60,638 bases of DNA, from the NCBI GenBank assembly GCA_045613545.1, contig JAZLBD010000017.1, positions 1 through 60,638 on the forward strand, written 5' to 3'. Under the pieces are notes generated by a model. It did not search any database, was not told the origin of the DNA, and saw nothing but the letters and a program-made list of their open reading frames with translations. This document shows, piece by piece, positions 16,459 to 25,509 of this stretch. The stretch's first letter is position 1. Each line of letters opens with the position of its first letter. This stretch comes from Scatosoma sp045613545 (GTDB lineage Bacteria > Bacillota > Clostridia > Christensenellales > Borkfalkiaceae). A program made the position numbers and the translations under genes.

Positions 16459-17334
16459 TTATTCCAAATTTTGTACCTGTTCGCGCACTTTTTCGATTTC
16501 GTTTTTGAGCGCAAGCCCCAATCTCGTAATCGTGATGTCGTTGCTCTTGGAGCAAGTCGTGTTCGCCTCGCGGTTGAACTCTTGCACGAGGAAATCGAGT
16601 TTTCTTCCCACGATCCCCTCCTTAGCGATACTTCTAAACTGTTCGATATGCGAACGTAAACGAGTGAGTTCTTCGTCGATATTGCTCTTATCGGTAAACA
16701 GCGCGACCTCCGTCAAAAGTCTGCTCTCGTCTGGTTTCACGCCGTCCAAATATTCTTGTACTCTCGCGGTGAGTTTTTCTTTGTATTCTTGCGCGACGAT
16801 CGGAGCTCTCTTTTTGATATTTTGCACGAGCTCTTCAATCACGCACATTCTCGAAAGCATATCCTCTTTGAGCTTTTCGCCCTCTATCTTTCGCATCTCG
16901 TTCAAGGAAAGGAGCGCGCCGTCGAGTGCCTCGAAAAGCCCCTGTATCATTTCTTCGTCCGCGCCCAAAGCGTCCTCTTGTTTCAAAACGTCGGGAGCGC
17001 GAAGGAGGGACTGAATCGTGAAATCGTTTACAAGATGAGGAAACTGTTCGTGCAACGTCTTAGCCACGTCCACGTATCCTTTTGCAAGCGCCGTATCCAG
17101 CGTAAAAGAAACCGCCTTTTCCCGTTTATCCTTAACGCTCACGAACACGTCCGCGTGCCCTCTCGTCATTTTTTCACGCACTTTGGAGCGAACGACTTCT
17201 TCCACGCCCATAAACGTTCTCGGCGCTTTCAACGCAACGTCCAAATAGCGATTGTTCACCGTCTTGATTTCACAAGTGATTTCTAAGCCGTTTTGCTTAT
17301 ATTCGCCCTTTCCATACCCGGTCATGCTCAACAT
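16459..17334 (-). CDS. YicC/YloC family endoribonuclease
   Basis: 291 residues from ATG 17334; GGGAGG sits 8 nt upstream, so the TTG two codons earlier is rejected. The N-terminal MLSMTGYGKGE and ICEIKTVNNRYLD-like region (TCEIKTVNNRYLDV) and the C-terminal GRKLDFLVQEFNREANT followed by SND are the family hallmarks. YicC proteins are hexameric endoribonucleases acting on structured RNAs. First gene of the long run down to the M19 dipeptidase, with a good promoter just upstream. Confidence 0.92.
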   Translation of the reverse strand: MLSMTGYGKGEYKQNGLEITCEIKTVNNRYLDVALKAPRTFMGVEEVVRSKVREKMTRGHADVFVSVKDKREKAVSFTLDTALAKGYVDVAKTLHEQFPHLVNDFTIQSLLRAPDVLKQEDALGADEEMIQGLFEALDGALLSLNEMRKIEGEKLKEDMLSRMCVIEELVQNIKKRAPIVAQEYKEKLTARVQEYLDGVKPDESRLLTEVALFTDKSNIDEELTRLRSHIEQFRSIAKEGIVGRKLDFLVQEFNREANTTCSKSNDITITRLGLALKNEIEKVREQVQNLE

Positions 17335-17360
17335 AACCAAGTCCTCCCTTTTTTTCTTTT

Positions 17361-17389
17361 ATTATACCAAAATTTGCTTGAAAATTCAA
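17361..17389 (-). promoter_or_regulatory. Promoter of the yicC-to-rpe operon
   Basis: Minus-strand TTGAAT (17384-17389), 17-bp spacer, TATAAT (17361-17366), about 30 bp before the yicC ATG. It may drive the whole packed run down to 8003. Confidence 0.8.
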
Positions 17390-17430
17390 GTATATTACAA
17401 AATCTTTTTCAAAAACTCGAAAAAAATCGC

Positions 17431-19362
17431 TCACTCGTCTAGCTTTTTCAAAAATTCTTCTTCCGACCAAACGGGAACGCCGAGTTGTTTCGCTTTATCG
17501 AGCTTACTGCCCGCCTCTTCGCCGGCTATGACAAGGGTCGTTTTTGCCGTGACGGAGCTTTGACAAACACCGCCCTCCGCTTCAATCCGCTTTTGCGCCT
17601 CTCCACGTTTCATCGAGGAGAGCGACCCCGTCAACACGACGAACTGCCCGGAAAATACGCCGTCCGTCCGCCTCTCTTCTTCTTGTTGCAAGCAGAGAAT
17701 CCCTCGTAAGCGGGAAAGCTCTTTTTTATTCTCGTCGTCGCTAAAATAGCGAACGATATTTTCGGCGGTAATTTCGCCGATATTTTCGAGGGAAACAAGG
17801 TCTTCCACCGAAGCGGATTGCACCTTGTCAAGCGTCTTAAAACGGCTTGCCAAATCCTTTGCGCCGACGTTTCCGATCCCGCCGACCCCTATCGCGAACA
17901 AAAAGGCGGAAAGGGTGGGTTTTTTACTCTTTTCAATCGAAAAGAGCAAGTTGTTGATCTTCTTTTCCTTAAACCCGTCGAGTCCCTCTAAATCCTCTTT
18001 CGTCAAGCGGTATAAATCGGAAAAATTCCGCACGCCGACCTCTTCGTAGAGCTGTTTTGCCGTGCTTTCGGAAAACCCGTCGATATCCATCGCGTTCTTG
18101 CTTGCAAAGTGGTCGAGCGTCGCAATTACTCTCGGCTTGCATAAGCGGTTAGGACAGAATAAATGCGCCCCCGTCTCCGCAAGTAAGCTTCCGCAAGCAG
18201 GACAAACGGTCGGTTTTTCCACCTCTACTGCCGTGGGCGGAACTTCCGTCACCCCTAAAATCTCGGGAATGACTTCGTTCGATCTACGAACGAGCACGCG
18301 CGCCCCTATTTTTACCTTCTTTTTCCGTATATCGCCGTAGTTGTTGAGGGTGGCGCGCTGTACGCAAACGCCCCCCAAATCCACCGGCTCTAAAAGAGCG
18401 AGTGGCGTAAGTTTTCCCGTTCTCCCCACCTGCCAAACCACTTTCTTTAAGAGGGTGGTCACTTCCTCCGCCTCGAATTTATAGGCGAGCGCCCAGCGAG
18501 GGAATTTATCGGTATAGCCCATTTCGTCGCGCACGCGCGCGTCGTTTACCTTAATCACGGCGCCGTCCGTCAAAACGTCGATATGCTTTCTTTCGCGCTC
18601 GATCGTTTCGATCGCGCCCAACACTTCGTCCTTGGTTTTGCACACCTCGAAATACGGGAAGACCTTAAACCCTTCTTTTTTCAAAAAGTCGTGTGCTTCC
18701 GTTTGCGAAAGGGATTCTTCCATATAATTGACGTCGTAGAAATAAATATCGGGCTTGCGCTTTGCCGTCACTTTGGGATCAAGGTTTCGGATCGCGCCCG
18801 CCGCCGCGTTGCGCGCGTTTTTCAGCGGTTCTTCCGCCGTTTCATTATACTTTTCAAGCACGGACAAGCGTATGACCGCCTCCCCGCGAACTTCCAATAA
18901 TCCTTGATAGGAAATCTGCATAGGGAAAGAACGAATGGTAAGCACTTGCGCCGTCACGTCCTCGCCAATCACGCCGTTGCCACGGGTGGTAGCGCGGACG
19001 AATTTCCCCTCGTTGTAAGTAAGACAAACGGTGAGCCCGTCGAATTTATATTCTACGGTGCAAATAGGGTCGCCGGTCTTTTGTACGCGCGTCAAAAAGG
19101 CGGAAACTTCTTCTTTCGTCGTCGCCTTATCCAAACTGAAAAGGCGCGCGATATGCTGATGGCGAACGAACTCTTTAATCGGCTCGCCACCCACACGCCT
19201 CGTCGGGCTATCGTCAAGCACCACGCCCGATTCTTCTTCAAGGCGTCTAAGTTCGTCGTAGAGCGCGTCGTATTCCTTGTCGGACACGGTCGGATTGTCG
19301 AGCACGTAGTATTCGTGCGCCCAACGATTGAGAATATCCGTAATCTCTCTTTGTCTATCCAT
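17431..19362 (-). CDS. ligA: NAD+-dependent DNA ligase
   Basis: 643 residues from ATG 19362, preceded by AAGGAAGAGGTT; upstream in-frame sequence lacks ligase character. The adenylation lysine is in EYKFDGLT (about residue 106), RRSNEVIP lies in the OB fold, a four-cysteine zinc finger has CPACGSLL and FCPNRLC, then helix-hairpin-helix repeats and a C-terminal BRCT domain (FVVLTGSLSSMKRGEAQKRI) follow. It seals nicks in replication and repair. Downstream of pcrA with a 16-bp gap, a common pcrA-ligA pair. Confidence 0.97.
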   Translation of the reverse strand: MDRQREITDILNRWAHEYYVLDNPTVSDKEYDALYDELRRLEEESGVVLDDSPTRRVGGEPIKEFVRHQHIARLFSLDKATTKEEVSAFLTRVQKTGDPICTVEYKFDGLTVCLTYNEGKFVRATTRGNGVIGEDVTAQVLTIRSFPMQISYQGLLEVRGEAVIRLSVLEKYNETAEEPLKNARNAAAGAIRNLDPKVTAKRKPDIYFYDVNYMEESLSQTEAHDFLKKEGFKVFPYFEVCKTKDEVLGAIETIERERKHIDVLTDGAVIKVNDARVRDEMGYTDKFPRWALAYKFEAEEVTTLLKKVVWQVGRTGKLTPLALLEPVDLGGVCVQRATLNNYGDIRKKKVKIGARVLVRRSNEVIPEILGVTEVPPTAVEVEKPTVCPACGSLLAETGAHLFCPNRLCKPRVIATLDHFASKNAMDIDGFSESTAKQLYEEVGVRNFSDLYRLTKEDLEGLDGFKEKKINNLLFSIEKSKKPTLSAFLFAIGVGGIGNVGAKDLASRFKTLDKVQSASVEDLVSLENIGEITAENIVRYFSDDENKKELSRLRGILCLQQEEERRTDGVFSGQFVVLTGSLSSMKRGEAQKRIEAEGGVCQSSVTAKTTLVIAGEEAGSKLDKAKQLGVPVWSEEEFLKKLDE

Positions 19363-19378
19363 AACCTCTTCCTTCCCC

Positions 19379-21703
19379 TTATTGTATGACGGTAAGTGGC
19401 GCAAGCGACGCCGAAAGTTGCTTGATTCCAAGCCCCGTAAAGGCGATATCCAAAATCATATTCGCCCCCGCGCCTTTTAGCCCGACGATCGTTCCCGCGC
19501 CGAATTTGGGGTGCGAGACTCTCACGCCGATTTGGTAGGCGGATAAGCCCCCTTTGGGCATAGCCGTTTTCGGTTTACTCGAAGCGTTGCCGAACACAAA
19601 ACCACCGCTTGTTTCCCGTTTCGCGCCAAACGAAATCGAACCGTTCCCCCCTCTGCTTGTTCCGTAAGAACTTCCGTACGAAGCCCCACCGTAGGTCGCT
19701 TTAGGATTGAAAAAACGCCCCGCGCCGTAGCGATCGTTCCCGTAGCGTTCGGGATCGTCGTCCGAATAGAAACTATCCCATCTAGAACGCTCGTTGGGAA
19801 GATTTAACTCGCCCCCAAGCTCTTTTAAGAACCGCGAACGGGCGGTCGGCTCTCTTCTACCGTATAAATATCGACTTTTCGAACGGGTTAAATACAGTCT
19901 CTCTTTCGCGCGCGTAATCGCGACGTACATCAACCGTCTTTCCTCTTCCAACTCCTCGCCCTTCTCATGCGCGCGAGTGATGGGGATAATATTGTCCTCC
20001 AAACCGCAGACGAACACCCCTCTAAACTCAAGCCCTTTTACCGAGTGAATGGTGGCGAGGGTCACGTAGTTGCCGTCGTTTATATCGTCCGTATCCGAAG
20101 AGAGAGATACTTGCGTTAAATAATCGAATAAATCCGCGTCCGGGTTAAGACGGCAATACTCTTCCACTGAATTGATAAATTCGTCGATATTGGCGCGCTT
20201 GTTGACGCTCTCGTCCGAATCGTCTGCATACGCCCCTTTCATATCCGTGTCCGTCACGATCTTTTTGACGAGCTCGTTGACGGGGAGAGATAAACTATCC
20301 TTAATCCAGCTTTTTATAAGCCCAAAGAAATTGTTGAGTTTGGCTCTCGTTCCGGCGTTGAACCCAAGCTCGTCCAAATCGAGAAGGGCGTCGTAAACGG
20401 AAACGCCCAAATCAAAGGCGTATTGTTCGAGTTTAGAAATCGTCGTTTGTCCGATTCCGCGCTTGGGAACGTTGATAATCCGCACGAGCGCTTCGCTGTC
20501 GAACGGATTGGAAATCAAACGAAGGTAGGCGAGCATATCCTTAATCTCTTTCCTTTCGTAGAACTTGAAACCGCCGAACACCTTGAAAGGAATTCCGTCC
20601 GACATAAACTCTTGTTCGTAAGAACGGGTGAGGGCGTTGAGTCGCATAAGTACGGCAAAATCGGAATACTTCCACCCCTTTCGTACGAGTTCTTGAATGA
20701 TACGAGCGGTGTAGCGAGCCTCACCGCTCTCTTCTTCCCCCTCGTACGTTTCGGGTTTTTCACCCTCTTCGTTCGCCGTCCAAAGGGTTTTATCGTTTCT
20801 TCTGCCGTTGTTTTTGATGATCGTGTTGGCAAGGCTCAAAATATGTTTCGTCGAGCGATAATTGCGCTCTAACTTGAACACTTTCGCTTTCGGAAAATCC
20901 TTTTCAAAATGCAAAATGTTTTCAATTTTCGCACCGCGCCAACCGTAGATAGACTGGTCGTCATCCCCCACCGCAAACAAGTTGCCGTGCGTGGAGGCGA
21001 GATATTTGATAATCTGGTACTGCACCTCGTTCGTGTCTTGGAACTCGTCCACCAAAATATAGCGGAACCGCCCCGAAAGATATTCTCTCGCTTCCTCGCA
21101 TTCTTTTAAGAGGTTTCGCGTGCGATTTAACAAATCGTCGAAGTCGAGCGCGTTGTTTTCTTGCAAGTGAGCGTTATATCGCGCGTACACCTTGACAATC
21201 CCCTCTATCTCCGACTCACCAGCGTATTCTACCGCGTATTCCTTGGGGGAAAGCCCGAGCATTTTCGCGTTCGAGATATGATATTTCGCGGTTTTGAGCA
21301 TATCCTCGTCAAAGTCACATTCTTGGCAGGCTTTTTTAATGATATTATTGCGTTCCGTCTCACTGTAAATCGAGAAGTTTTTAGAAACGTTCGCCTCCGT
21401 AGGGAAAAGCCGTAAAATGCGCACGCACATACTATGTATCGTACACACCCACATAGAAGAAACGTCCGTGATTTGCCCTACCCTCTCTTTCATTTCGTTC
21501 GCCGCTTTGTTGGTGAACGTGATGGCTAAAATCGCCTCGGACGGCACTCTCTTTTCTTCGATGAGGTAGGCAATCCGCGAGGTTAATACGCGGGTTTTTC
21601 CGCTTCCTGCCCCCGCCAAAACGAGCACGGCCCCCTCCGTTTCACGAACGGGACCGATCTGTTCTTCGTTGAGTTTTTCTAAAATTTCGTCGATCTTTTT
21701 CAT
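19379..21703 (-). CDS. pcrA: ATP-dependent DNA helicase PcrA/UvrD
   Basis: 774 residues from ATG 21703. Superfamily 1A motifs are in order: LAGAGSGKTRVLTSRIAYLI, TFTNKAANEMKERV, ILVDEFQDTNEVQYQI, GDDDQSIYGWRGA, LERNYRS, and the C-terminal ATIHSVKGLEF and YVAITRAKERLYLTRS. It acts in nucleotide excision repair and in clearing proteins from DNA. The Gly/Ser/Tyr-rich linker near residue 680 (YGGASYGSSYGTSRGG) is a disordered tail. There is no ribosome site; a consensus promoter puts the -10 box 7 bp from the ATG, so the mRNA is probably leaderless. Operon with ligA. Confidence 0.96.
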   Translation of the reverse strand: MKKIDEILEKLNEEQIGPVRETEGAVLVLAGAGSGKTRVLTSRIAYLIEEKRVPSEAILAITFTNKAANEMKERVGQITDVSSMWVCTIHSMCVRILRLFPTEANVSKNFSIYSETERNNIIKKACQECDFDEDMLKTAKYHISNAKMLGLSPKEYAVEYAGESEIEGIVKVYARYNAHLQENNALDFDDLLNRTRNLLKECEEAREYLSGRFRYILVDEFQDTNEVQYQIIKYLASTHGNLFAVGDDDQSIYGWRGAKIENILHFEKDFPKAKVFKLERNYRSTKHILSLANTIIKNNGRRNDKTLWTANEEGEKPETYEGEEESGEARYTARIIQELVRKGWKYSDFAVLMRLNALTRSYEQEFMSDGIPFKVFGGFKFYERKEIKDMLAYLRLISNPFDSEALVRIINVPKRGIGQTTISKLEQYAFDLGVSVYDALLDLDELGFNAGTRAKLNNFFGLIKSWIKDSLSLPVNELVKKIVTDTDMKGAYADDSDESVNKRANIDEFINSVEEYCRLNPDADLFDYLTQVSLSSDTDDINDGNYVTLATIHSVKGLEFRGVFVCGLEDNIIPITRAHEKGEELEEERRLMYVAITRAKERLYLTRSKSRYLYGRREPTARSRFLKELGGELNLPNERSRWDSFYSDDDPERYGNDRYGAGRFFNPKATYGGASYGSSYGTSRGGNGSISFGAKRETSGGFVFGNASSKPKTAMPKGGLSAYQIGVRVSHPKFGAGTIVGLKGAGANMILDIAFTGLGIKQLSASLAPLTVIQ

Positions 21704-21710
21704 ATTTTTT

Positions 21711-21739
21711 ATTATAGCACTTTTCCTATTTTTTTGCAA
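21711..21739 (-). promoter_or_regulatory. Promoter of pcrA-ligA
   Basis: Minus-strand TTGCAA (21734-21739), exactly 17 bp, TATAAT (21711-21716). TATAAT is followed by AAAAAAT and then the pcrA ATG, so the predicted transcription start falls on or next to the A of the start codon. Confidence 0.82.
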
Positions 21740-21795
21740 GCGTATAGACCTATTTCCTCTAAACAAAACGCCCCTTCCTTTCTGCCCCAAAAACG

Positions 21796-21836
21796 CATAA
21801 AACTCGACTTTGACAAAGCCGAGTTTTATTTTTGAA
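21796..21836 (-). terminator. Terminator after the 134-residue gene (bidirectional)
   Basis: AAAACTCGGCTTTG pairs with CAAAGTCGAGTTTT on the minus strand, with T-rich flanks on both sides. It separates the 134-residue gene from the pcrA promoter. Confidence 0.82.
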
Positions 21837-21841
21837 AAACC

Positions 21842-22246
21842 TTACCGTTTCGCCGTAAGGGAGAATTCTCGTTCTCGGCGGAAACGCTCCAGCGCACGCA
21901 AATATTTCTCGCTTAAAGAAAGGGTATAGCGCTGTTTTTCTTCGTAGGTCAAAGTTTCGTAATATTCCCGATCGGTAAGCCTGCCGATTGCATCGCTCAC
22001 CTCCCCGTTTTCCAATAGCATTCGTTTGACCCGTTCGTAAAAATCGTCCGCTTTCTCCTCGGAAATCATCTCTTTGGCACGGTCCAAAAAATACCTACTC
22101 GCCTTGCTTTCGTTGAGGCCGTTTTCCTTGGCAAGCTCCACTTGTTCCTCTAAATTATTTTTACACTCCAACCAAAAACCGTTTTTAATCCGATCTTTCG
22201 CCTTTCGCGCAAGCGCGCGCAACGTTTGCCCTGAAGTTTGTTCCAT
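21842..22246 (-). CDS. Conserved-looking helical protein of unknown function
   Basis: 134 residues; I do not recognise a family. It is highly charged and predicted almost wholly helical (for example EEKADDFYERVKRMLLENG and YLRALERFRREREF), with no signal peptide, membrane segment or cysteine pair, so probably cytosolic. Start ATG 22246 has a good site, AAGAGGTGAACCT. It lies 102 bp downstream of rpsU with the rpsU terminator in between; no clear promoter is seen, so it may depend on read-through from rpsU. Confidence 0.6.
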   Translation of the reverse strand: MEQTSGQTLRALARKAKDRIKNGFWLECKNNLEEQVELAKENGLNESKASRYFLDRAKEMISEEKADDFYERVKRMLLENGEVSDAIGRLTDREYYETLTYEEKQRYTLSLSEKYLRALERFRREREFSLTAKR

Positions 22247-22308
22247 AGGTTCACCTCTTAAAATTTCCTTTTTTTCTTACTTTTTTGACAATTTTTTGCA
22301 ATTTTTTC

Positions 22309-22346
22309 AATGAAAAAAACTCACGAAATATCGTGAGTTTTTCTTT
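22309..22346 (-). terminator. Terminator of rpsU
   Basis: AAACTCACGA pairs with TCGTGAGTTT on the minus strand and is followed by a T run, immediately after the rpsU stop. Confidence 0.88.
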
Positions 22347-22348
22347 CG

Positions 22349-22522
22349 TTAGTTCTTTCTTTTTCTTGCCGCTTCCGACTTCTTCTTTCTTCTTACGGAA
22401 GGTTTTTCATAGAATTCCTTTTTACGCAAGTCGCCGATGATGCCGTCGCGAGAGCATTTTCTCTTGAAACGACGAAGCGCGCTTTCTACGTTTTCGTTTT
22501 CACCAACTTTAACGGTAGACAT
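22349..22522 (-). CDS. rpsU: 30S ribosomal protein S21
   Basis: 57 residues from ATG 22522. The longer upstream frame overlaps the promoter and is rejected. STVKVGENENVESALRRFKR, the CSRDGIIGDLRKKEFYEKPS block and the basic tail RRKKKSEAARKRKN are typical of S21. Own strong promoter and terminator. Confidence 0.96.
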   Translation of the reverse strand: MSTVKVGENENVESALRRFKRKCSRDGIIGDLRKKEFYEKPSVRRKKKSEAARKRKN

Positions 22523-22568
22523 GTTTTTCACCATCCTTTGCCCAACGGCTTTTCTTTTATCCTTGATT

Positions 22569-22597
22569 ATTATACCAACTGCCCCAAAAACTGTCAA
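22569..22597 (-). promoter_or_regulatory. Promoter of rpsU
   Basis: Minus-strand TTGACA (22592-22597), 17 bp, TATAAT (22569-22574). A perfect sigma-A consensus about 45 bp before the rpsU start. Confidence 0.9.
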
Positions 22598-22637
22598 GCT
22601 TTTTTCATTGCTTTTTATAAGTTTTTTCTTTCTTTTT

Positions 22638-25253
22638 TTACTCTGTTCTAAGCGCGATCACGGGATCCTTTCTCGCTGCGCTACGCGCGGGAATCAGTCC
22701 GCTAATCAGCGTCAAAACAACGCTAATCGCCGTCATAATGAGCGCAGAAGTAAAAGGAAGAGAAGCAATTGCTTTAATGCCCGTAAGCGGACCTAACAGC
22801 GCGTTGATTCCAAACGAAATGAGATAGGTGGACGCCACGCCGATAACCCCTGCTGAAAGTCCGATAATGAACGTTTCCGCATTGAATAGGTTTTTGATAT
22901 CCTTCTTCCTTGCACCGAGCGAGCGCAACACGCCGATTTCTTTCGTTCGTTCCACCACCGATACGTACGTGATAATTCCGATCATGACCGAGGAGACAAC
23001 GAGGGAAATTGCCGTGAACGCGACGAGGACGTAGGTGATCGCGTCCAAAATAGACTTGACCATGCCCATCATAATCCCCACCGTGTCGTTATAAGTGATT
23101 TGCTTTGCTTTGTCACCTTCGTGCATCACGTTCCACGTGTCTAAATAATCGAGCATTTTTTCTTTCGCTTCAAAGTCGAGCGGATAAAAATCAATACCGC
23201 TAGGACGATCGTTCCCCCCAATATAGCGAAGGGCGGAAGATTGCGTGATATTCACGTAAAAACCGCTATTTTCCGCATAGAACAAAGTATCGAGTTGAGC
23301 GACGGGAGAACGATACACCGTCATGAAAGCTCCGTTTACGGGAATTTGCACGGCGCTTTGCGGCAAACTGTTAGGATCGTTCGCATCCCTCGGCTCGCTC
23401 ATCCACTTGACGATCTCCGATTGCATGTTTTTCTCCAAATATTCTTCGACGAGTTTTTCCGTCAAATTCAGCCCGCTCGACAAACAACCGTAGGTATACC
23501 CGTCTTTCAAGCGCAAAATCGCACTCACTTTGATTTGCACGCCGTTTTCGCCGTCCACCGACAAATCTCCGTCCTCTCGATTCCCTTGATAGCGGAACGG
23601 ATGTTTATCCATGGGATCGTCACTAGGAACATACACCTCGTCATTGAAATAGAGGGTGTATTCCTTTTCGCGCATCGTTTCAAACGGGATCGTTATTTCC
23701 GCAATCTCGTCTTCCATATACAGTCCCAAGAAGGTTGCCTCGTCCAAAAAGCCAAGTTGCGCGAGCAACAAGTCCGTCATATCGTTGTTTCCACCCACGA
23801 CGATGACCGCCTCGTTGCTTTGCTTGGGGAATTCCCCAAAAACATCGTATTGCGAAAGTACGTAATCGCTAAACCGATCGTCGCTAAAATCTTTCGTCCC
23901 CGGCATTACGTTTACCACATCGCCTAAGTATTCAACCAAATGTCCCATTTGCGCGTATTGTTGCCCCGCGTTTTGCGAAAGTTCGTCGGTATAGAACTTT
24001 TTGAGCGCGGAGAGAGACATCGTCTCCGTTCTTTCGGGAAGATCGCGCACGCCACCCGTGACGACGTTCGTAAATAGGTTATCCGTCAAATTCACGTCGT
24101 AATTATAATGGATCGCGCCGTATAAACTCTCATCCATATTTTCTACGTAAGCGATATATTCAGGGGAAATGTCATTCGTCACCATCATACCTTTGGCAAT
24201 CTTGGTCAAGAAAGAGTTGACATACACCTTGTCGCCAAGTTTAGAAAGGTCGGGCATATCGCTCGGCGAAGTCATATTCGCCATAATCGAATTGATGTCG
24301 ACCGAAGATTCCTTCACTTGCAAAGGATAGTAGGAAAGCATATCTTCTTCGATTTGACGAATGTATCCGTTAAACCCGTTGGAAAGCGCCAAAACGAGGG
24401 AAACACTCACGATCCCGATGCTTCCTGCAAAGGAGGTGATCGCCGTTCTTCCTTTCTTAGCAAGCAAGTTTCTTCCGCTAAGCCCTAGTGCCGTTCTAAA
24501 GGACATCGACGCTTTTTCGCCCGTTTTCTTCGTCCAAGCTTGCGTCTTTCTTTTTTCTTGTACCGCCGTTTCCGATTCGTAAGGATTGCTGTCCGACACC
24601 ACCAAACCGTCCTCTAATCGAACGATACGGGTGGAATATTTCTCGGCAAGTTCGGGGTTGTGCGTGACCATAATCACGAGCCGTTCGCCTGCAATTTCAC
24701 GAATGAGTTCCATAATCTGCACGCTCGTTTTAGAGTCGAGCGCGCCCGTGGGCTCGTCTGCAAGCAAAATTTCGGGGTCATTGACAAGGGCGCGCGCGAT
24801 CGCAACCCGTTGCATTTGACCGCCAGAGAGTTGGTTGGGCTTTTTATAAAGTTCGTTTGCAAGACCCACTCTTTCAAGCGCTTTTTTCGCTTTTTCTTGT
24901 CTTTCCGCTTTGTTGAGCCCTGCGATCGTCAAAGCGAGTTCGACGTTGCCGAGCACCGTTTGATGAGGGATCAGATTATACGATTGAAAGACGAATCCAA
25001 TGCGATGATTCCGATAGACGTCCCAATCCCTATCCTTATATTCTTTAGTGGAAACGCCACGAATGACGAGGTCGCCCGACGTATAATGATCGAGCCCACC
25101 GATAATGTTGAGGAGGGTCGTTTTTCCACAACCGGACGGTCCTAAAATAGAAACGAATTCGTTCGCGCGGAAAGAGAGATTCACTCCTCTCAAAGCGTGT
25201 ACCGTGTACGATCCGGTCTTATAATCTTTTGTGATTTCTTGCAGTTTTAACAT
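22638..25253 (-). CDS. ABC transporter, ATP-binding and FtsX-type permease domains fused
   Basis: 871 residues. Residues 1 to about 230 form a LolD/MacB-type ATPase: Walker A GPSGCGKTTLL, Q-loop FVFQSYNLIP, signature LSGGQMQRVAIARAL, Walker B ILLADEPTGALDSKT. A linker and the first membrane segment (SLVLALSNGF region) lead to an extracellular domain of about 430 residues, then three C-terminal membrane segments with the FtsX-like ERTKEIGVLRSLGARKKDI and GLIPARSAARKDPVIALRTE. Such type VII ABC proteins extrude peptides or antibiotics, or do mechanotransmission rather than import. A TTGACA promoter lies upstream. No two-component or bacteriocin gene is adjacent, so the substrate is open. Confidence 0.9.
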   Translation of the reverse strand: MLKLQEITKDYKTGSYTVHALRGVNLSFRANEFVSILGPSGCGKTTLLNIIGGLDHYTSGDLVIRGVSTKEYKDRDWDVYRNHRIGFVFQSYNLIPHQTVLGNVELALTIAGLNKAERQEKAKKALERVGLANELYKKPNQLSGGQMQRVAIARALVNDPEILLADEPTGALDSKTSVQIMELIREIAGERLVIMVTHNPELAEKYSTRIVRLEDGLVVSDSNPYESETAVQEKRKTQAWTKKTGEKASMSFRTALGLSGRNLLAKKGRTAITSFAGSIGIVSVSLVLALSNGFNGYIRQIEEDMLSYYPLQVKESSVDINSIMANMTSPSDMPDLSKLGDKVYVNSFLTKIAKGMMVTNDISPEYIAYVENMDESLYGAIHYNYDVNLTDNLFTNVVTGGVRDLPERTETMSLSALKKFYTDELSQNAGQQYAQMGHLVEYLGDVVNVMPGTKDFSDDRFSDYVLSQYDVFGEFPKQSNEAVIVVGGNNDMTDLLLAQLGFLDEATFLGLYMEDEIAEITIPFETMREKEYTLYFNDEVYVPSDDPMDKHPFRYQGNREDGDLSVDGENGVQIKVSAILRLKDGYTYGCLSSGLNLTEKLVEEYLEKNMQSEIVKWMSEPRDANDPNSLPQSAVQIPVNGAFMTVYRSPVAQLDTLFYAENSGFYVNITQSSALRYIGGNDRPSGIDFYPLDFEAKEKMLDYLDTWNVMHEGDKAKQITYNDTVGIMMGMVKSILDAITYVLVAFTAISLVVSSVMIGIITYVSVVERTKEIGVLRSLGARKKDIKNLFNAETFIIGLSAGVIGVASTYLISFGINALLGPLTGIKAIASLPFTSALIMTAISVVLTLISGLIPARSAARKDPVIALRTE

Positions 25254-25329
25254 ATCTTTTACCTATAAAATCCCTAAACTGTAAAACCACTTCTCCCCCG
25301 TTAAAGCGAGAGAGGATAGTTTCTCTTTT

Positions 25330-25358
25330 ATTATGATAATTTCCTCTTGATTTGTCAA
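25330..25358 (-). promoter_or_regulatory. Promoter of the fused ABC transporter
   Basis: Minus-strand TTGACA (25353-25358), 17 bp, CATAAT (25330-25335), leaving a leader of about 70 nt before the start codon. The leader has no recognisable riboswitch. Confidence 0.75.
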
Positions 25359-25448
25359 CGCTTTTGGCAAGGTTTACAATATTTTTCACGATAATTTCAT
25401 TCTTTTGTCCGCGCGAAAGATATTTTCGCGCACAAAACCAAAAAAAGC

Positions 25449-25478
25449 TTGCTTTTCGACAAACGAATGTGATACAAT
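25449..25478 (+). promoter_or_regulatory. Promoter of the plus-strand M18 aminopeptidase
   Basis: TTGCTT (25449-25454), 18 bp, TACAAT (25473-25478), about 30 bp before ATG 25510. Confidence 0.55.
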
Positions 25479-25509
25479 ATTTTCAAATAAACGATTGGGG
25501 GCGCCTTAT

